A stretch of DNA of 64,000 nt from Phoronis australis (lineage: Eukaryota; Phoronida; Phoronidae). Under the pieces are notes generated by a model. It had not been told where the DNA came from. It saw only the letters and a list, made by a program, of their open reading frames with translations, and searched no databases. A program made the position numbers and the translations under genes. The stretch is taken from NCBI GenBank assembly GCA_002633005.1, contig NMRA01000005.1, forward strand, positions 2,147,476 to 2,211,475. Reading direction: 5' to 3'. Of this stretch, positions 59,600 to 64,000 are shown piece after piece (the stretch's first letter is position 1; every line of letters starts with the position of its first letter).

Positions 59600-59660
59600 T
59601 ATTCATAGACAACAGACTCGCAACTCCGATATTTTATTATGAAATTCCCAGCGGAGGCGC
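59600..59660 (+). repeat. Dispersed repeat, family D, copy 2 (plus)
   Basis: ATAGACAACAGACTCGCAAC, TCCGATATTTTATTA and GCGGAGGCGC match the minus-strand copy at 58984-59058. Confidence 0.6.
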
Positions 59661-61469
59661 TTTTTACTTCGCCACATCAAAGATCATACACAACATATTC
59701 GCCACTTGTTTTCCTATGAAATTTACAAAGGAGGTGCCACTCCCTTCTAATGCGCATTAGCTTCCGTGTTGTAAACATACGACGTACGTGCCGGAAGTTA
59801 AGCGAGCTATCACACGAGGCTCAGCAAAGTCGCGGCCAATAGTTTGTCCGGCGCGACTTGTGAGCAAATGACTGATCTTGTGCATTGAGAAATAAAACTG
59901 CGATGGCAGTGTAAGTACTACTACAGTCAATGGTTTCATAGACACACTTCTTGTGCTAATATCAGCTTCCAGTTAATTTATTTGGACGAGAAATTCTAGC
60001 TGAGTTCCACAGATCCAAGAATCTCGAGTAAGGAAGCTAGAGTGGCTTGTAATACTTAACTATATTTCCCGAAGTCTCCCATGATCTTGAGCTTTCGTGA
60101 GGTGCCTCTACGGAACGCACGTCCTGTAGACTAAACGATTTCGGCCACATTGACCGTTCAACGCCTCTTAAGGGGAATTTTTACATTAGTTCAGGAAGTG
60201 AAGCCGAACAATTCAAGCTCTAACTGTTATTAGCAGACGTAAAATAGGCTTTCTGGGCAGGCCACTACTGTTGAAGAAGGGCGTCAGTACCTACTAATGC
60301 GCCAGGTCACAGATGGTGAGCATCGAGAATACACTGAGTTGGTTGTCTATGCACTATAGACTACATTTGTATGGAAAGGGGTAACTTCTGAAAGATGTCG
60401 GAGTATGATACCCCTCTTCCCAATATTTGTCTTTTTTAAATAATTAAAATTGTGCACGTTGGTCACGGATAGAAAATGGTGGACTAAGAATCTTTTCAAA
60501 GGAGCGTTTGAATCAGAGCGTTTTAAAAAATGGTTTTGTGTGGACCATTTATCCGTTTGCGACCAATTTGTCCTGCCCTGTAACTGGAGATTGTCTTAGG
60601 GTAATTAAGTTTTCCCGCCAATTTTCCCATGTGGTACTCTGAGTAGACACGAGACAAGATGTTCCAGAAACAAGTTCACGGCTATTACCGTGATAACGTT
60701 TTATTCTCGAGTAGCATTCTCATCTAACGAGCCTTTCTTACAAATTAGCTTCAGATCGACTCCTTTCACCAGTTTAAGTACTGAAATAGGATAGTGTTAG
60801 AAAGTATTAGGTAATGCAATTTTAATCCAAATTTTAGATCAATTAATATCAGAATTACAATTCATTTTGAATGTGCTCAATTAATGTCGCCATAGAAAAT
60901 ATATAGAGCTAGTTGATGGTACGATATTTTTGTTCTTGACGCAGCGCCAATCATCTACATTAACAAAATAGACGCTGAAATGTCATTTTGTCTTTGCTGT
61001 AATGTTCATGCGCGTGGTAATGGAAAATGAAAGTTCTTACCTCAGACCAACAGGAAATCATTAATGTTTTGGCCGTAAACATGAACTGTTACATCGCCCG
61101 TTCAAGAACTGAATTACTGATGCCATTGTTCAATTTTCTAAATCTCAATACACTATTACACTGATAGAAAAGTTCGCAGATAATAGAACAATTAGTTGTT
61201 AACATGGTTTGATCAAATATTTATATTTTCATGAACCTTATCGTCAGTCAATGACTGAGGTTCTCGACACAATCGCAAAAATGTTGTCCCTGCGCGGTGA
61301 TGGTTAATATAAATGATTTTGTGTGGATAATTTTTTCTCAATGACATTATTTCTGAAACCATAAGCTATATTTTAGCTGGAAAAAAGAATAATAAAGCAC
61401 AAGACTCGAGCCTACAATGTTGTAATGACTTCAACAGCTCCATGCGTTTGTAACTAGGACCATACTGGC

Positions 61470-61536
61470 TGTTCCATAAGCGATGATTTCTCACCGAAAG
61501 TGCGTCGCGAGTGTCTTGGGTGTACGGAACGCAGAG
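61470..61536 (+). repeat. Dispersed repeat, family B, copy 2
   Basis: GTTCCATAAGCGA, AAGTGCGTCGCGA, GTGTCTTGGG and TACGGAACGCAG follow the same order as at 48048-48119. Confidence 0.5.
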
Positions 61537-61680
61537 CTATTCTTCATGCCTGAACTGCAACAGTGAGAGCAAAATTTTACTCTCTGTTTTTGGTGTTATC
61601 CCTCAAGTCAAAGGCAAATTCTTAAATCTTCATCTTTATCTCTGTTAAGCTGACTAAAACCAAAACTGAAATAGACCTTA

Positions 61681-61858
61681 ATAAAATACTCTCTTGTGAA
61701 CTCGGTCTCAATATTTTGTTTACAGTGACTGAACTCTTTTTCCAGTACCAAAACGATCATCGAAACCATTATCGACTCAAGAAAGCGCTACGAGTTTGGC
61801 CAAACTCGATATGAAAATTCGAAATTGGTGCATTTGTGCATTGTATGTGACTTGAGTT
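61681..61858 (+). repeat. Dispersed repeat, family C, copy 3
   Basis: ATAAAATACTCTC, CATTATCGACTCAAGAAAGC, TTCGAAATTGGTGCAT and TATGTGACTTGAG match the foldback at 37272-37504 read on its minus strand. Confidence 0.6.
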
Positions 61859-62164
61859 GCCGGCTCATTTGGCAACATTTCAACACTCGATGAGACTGGT
61901 TAAATTTACAAACCTCAAAGCCCTCAGTTGAAGCGGGTATAAATTCTCCGGCCACTTACAACCCAATTTAATTTAGACCACTTATCGTTATAAAATCGGT
62001 TTCAATTTCTTTAGACTTTCACACTACTGATGGTTCGTTATTCTTCGAGACAATGCTCTGCGCATAAAATGACACGCCGTGTCAAGCCTACTTGTACAAG
62101 CAAGCTGCTCTTAAACACTAACCAACTGCCATTTTTTGATGCCCTGAAATTACCATTAATTTGA

Positions 62165-62240
62165 TTAAGGAACAATTTTAGACCAACTTCATGTCAGTGG
62201 TCTAAATCAAAAGTCGTTTGTTTGACGTAAGGCGGCGTTG
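62165..62240 (+). repeat. Dispersed repeat core, family A
   Basis: AACAATTTTAGACCAACTTC, CAGTGGTCTAAATCAAAAGT and TTTGACGTAAGGCGGCG define the longest version of the family A core. Confidence 0.5.
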
Positions 62241-63120
62241 TAGCCACTTTACTAACAGTGGTAGATAACAGCGGCGAAATGCGATGCTGGGACTGCGGGT
62301 GTTAGTCGGTCACTGCGCACAATTCAATGCAGAGCTGAAAAGATCCCGGAGTGGAATGAAGGTTACCACGACTTTACTCGGACTGGTTGGCGTTTTATAG
62401 GAACTTTTCATTTCAGTAAATTAAGTTTTATGAAAACGACTGAAAAGGTTCAAGATGCCTTTTATTAACAGATACTGTAAACTACTTTCCCGTCCAGTTC
62501 TCTGCACAGTGAAACCCTCGACAACCCTCAAAAGTTTGTAGGAAAATTTGAAAACTCCTTTCAAAGTCCGCTAAACATGCGAGCAGGACCTTCGCTTTTA
62601 GCGAAGTAAACTGCAACTGTGGGAAAAGATCACCCAACAAAGACCTTAATGTCCAATTTGTGAGACCTTTAAAAGTATACATATAGTTGAGGAAATTGCG
62701 TTGACATCCCTGCATCCCCCCCACTAAAACCGTAGTTCAGATCCTGGTTTTGTAAGCTCTCCCTGATAAGTCATTCTTGAGACTGGAGTCGCACGAGATC
62801 ATTAATTCGCAGAGACCAATACATTCCCATTAACCTTGTTTCTAGTCACGCACAGTGTAGTCTAGTGGACATTTTTTGCACTTAGAAATGTTGACTGAAG
62901 TATTGGAGTTATTTATTAGAAGGTTCCAGGTGTGTGGCGAAGGAGTCACACGGCGGGATGTAAGCTCCTGTCACCATCCAGTGGGAGTGCATCGCGGGAC
63001 ACTCGGGCAAGTGGAACAGTTGTTCCTCCGTCCGTGGGATGCTTGAGGTCCACTTTACCATATCCAATGGCGTGTATGAGGGGCGGAAAGTATAAAAATT
63101 GAGAAAAAAGAAAATGAACT

Positions 63121-63900
63121 CTGTTTTGTTTTGTAAATTTAACTCTGAACTTAATAAATTCAATCCTATTTATACTATAATTAAACCCTGTTTCGTAAAT
63201 TCAATTCTATCGAAGTAATTCAACCTAATTTAAAATAAAAATCGAACGTGTTTGATAATTCAAAGTAGTTTGAAAATGTAATTCAACTCTATAATATCCA
63301 TCTTGTTCATAAGATTCGTTGCTTTTGTAAAATCAGTTGCTGTTTTAAAGACTCATGCTACACACAGTAATTCAATCCCGTTACGGAGATTCAGTCAACA
63401 TTCGTAAACTGAGCGTGTTTTAATCGATAGTGTTTTGATAGAAAACTATCGTGGTTCGAAGATTCTGTTTTGCAAATCCTGTCGGTGTGAAGCATTATTA
63501 CTGATTGCAAATGGCGGAGCCCACCCTGGCGCTCATTGTCAATTAGATTAAACATTCAAGAGCAGGTTGTTGCAGAAGATTTTATGAGCGTTCGTCTCGA
63601 AGGCTTTTGGATCTGCCTGACTTGGAAGGAGCAGCGTTATTACTGATGACGGGCCTCAGCTTTTCATAGCAGGATTAATTTTAGGAATCGCCGACAGGAT
63701 TGATGAAACACTCGATTAATACAACACGCTCGGTTCTCCGAAACAGGTTCGCTTCTAAACAGGGTTGTTTTACATAGAATTGAATTTACAAAACAGGAAT
63801 GCTTTTTAAGTAGTATTAAATTTACAAAACACGACTTAATTATATTTTAAATAGGGTTGAATTTATTAAATAGAGTTGAATTTACACCGAACAGGGTTGG
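63121..63900. mobile_element. Foldback element with arms built of short AT-rich repeats
   Basis: The left arm (about 63121-63213) and right arm (about 63758-63898) are inverted copies. Both are made of repeated units such as TTTTGTAAATTCAACTCTAT and AATAAATTCAACCCTATTTA. Inside, a second inverted pair (GCAAATCCTGTCGGTG / CGCCGACAGGATT) continues the symmetry around about 63550. No transposase frame is present, so it is non-autonomous. The exact ends are uncertain. Confidence 0.6.
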
Positions 63901-64000
63901 CTTTCCTTTTTCACAATTTTTGCCCTTTCCACCTCTAAGATTCTCACACTAAACTCGAACAAAGAAACAAAATGCCCCCGAAACGTCATTTTCTAAACAG

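Larger units (their letters stand above)
50646..64000. other. Gene-poor region upstream of the PhyH gene
   Basis: About 13 kb in which I can support no complete gene. It should hold the PhyH promoter and any 5' UTR just above 50645. The rest consists of the repeats and fragments listed separately, one 607-N gap and AT-rich DNA without recognisable exons. Confidence 0.6.

Noticed and set aside
62909-63163. 84-codon minus frame with a GC-richer segment
   Set aside because: Its first part reads into the foldback arm. The GC-rich 150 bp is open in several frames on both strands and no family was recognised.
1-64000. CRISPR arrays, operons, phage or bacterial systems
   Set aside because: The window is eukaryotic. 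Repeats lack unique equal-length spacers, and all recognisable genes are spliced animal genes or intronless animal-type genes.

Overview
This is a window of animal nuclear genome. It has long AT-rich introns with GT-AG splice sites, split genes on both strands, polyadenylation signals, microsatellites, many small inverted-repeat (MITE-like) elements and assembly gaps. The animal-specific gene set, the dispersed repeats and what look like two uncollapsed allelic duplications suggest a heterozygous invertebrate, probably marine. I cannot name the species; a non-vertebrate deuterostome or another bilaterian is a guess.

Four genes can be reconstructed exon by exon. (1) Positions 182-8475 (+) hold the last 13 exons of KNTC1/ROD, the large subunit of the RZZ kinetochore complex; the 5' part lies outside the window. 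(2) Positions 10563-28394 (-) hold an 11-exon, 545-residue coiled-coil protein with an N-terminal RVxF-type (PP1-docking-like) motif; I do not recognise the family. (3) Positions 28943-29833 (+) hold an intronless DHHC palmitoyltransferase that starts 548 bp from gene 2, head to head. (4) Positions 31539-50645 (-) hold a complete nine-exon, 361-residue phytanoyl-CoA dioxygenase-family (PhyH) enzyme with the iron-binding H-x-D...H set and a candidate 2-oxoglutarate arginine. A short 3' exon of an unidentified gene may lie at 9013-9208 (-), convergent with KNTC1.

Layout: KNTC1 end; a 2 kb convergent intergenic stretch; the coiled-coil gene; a shared divergent promoter; ZDHHC; a convergent 3' region with a 35-bp tandem repeat; the PhyH gene over 19 kb with repeat-filled introns; then about 13 kb (50646-64000) with no recognisable gene. 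That last part carries a gap-flanking duplication, a decayed THAP zinc-finger fragment, a tRNA-derived SINE head, a Z-DNA-type tract and a foldback element. The four genes have unrelated roles (mitotic checkpoint, coiled-coil scaffold, protein S-acylation, Fe/2OG oxidation). Nothing suggests a functional cluster.

I found no clearly new biological system. The most unusual signals are: a six-unit tandem array in a KNTC1 intron in which the splice acceptor plus the start of the next exon has been copied repeatedly; two large direct duplications whose ends abut sequence gaps exactly, probably misassembled alleles, one of them differing by a 582-bp segment carrying a THAP remnant; and several foldback repeat families.
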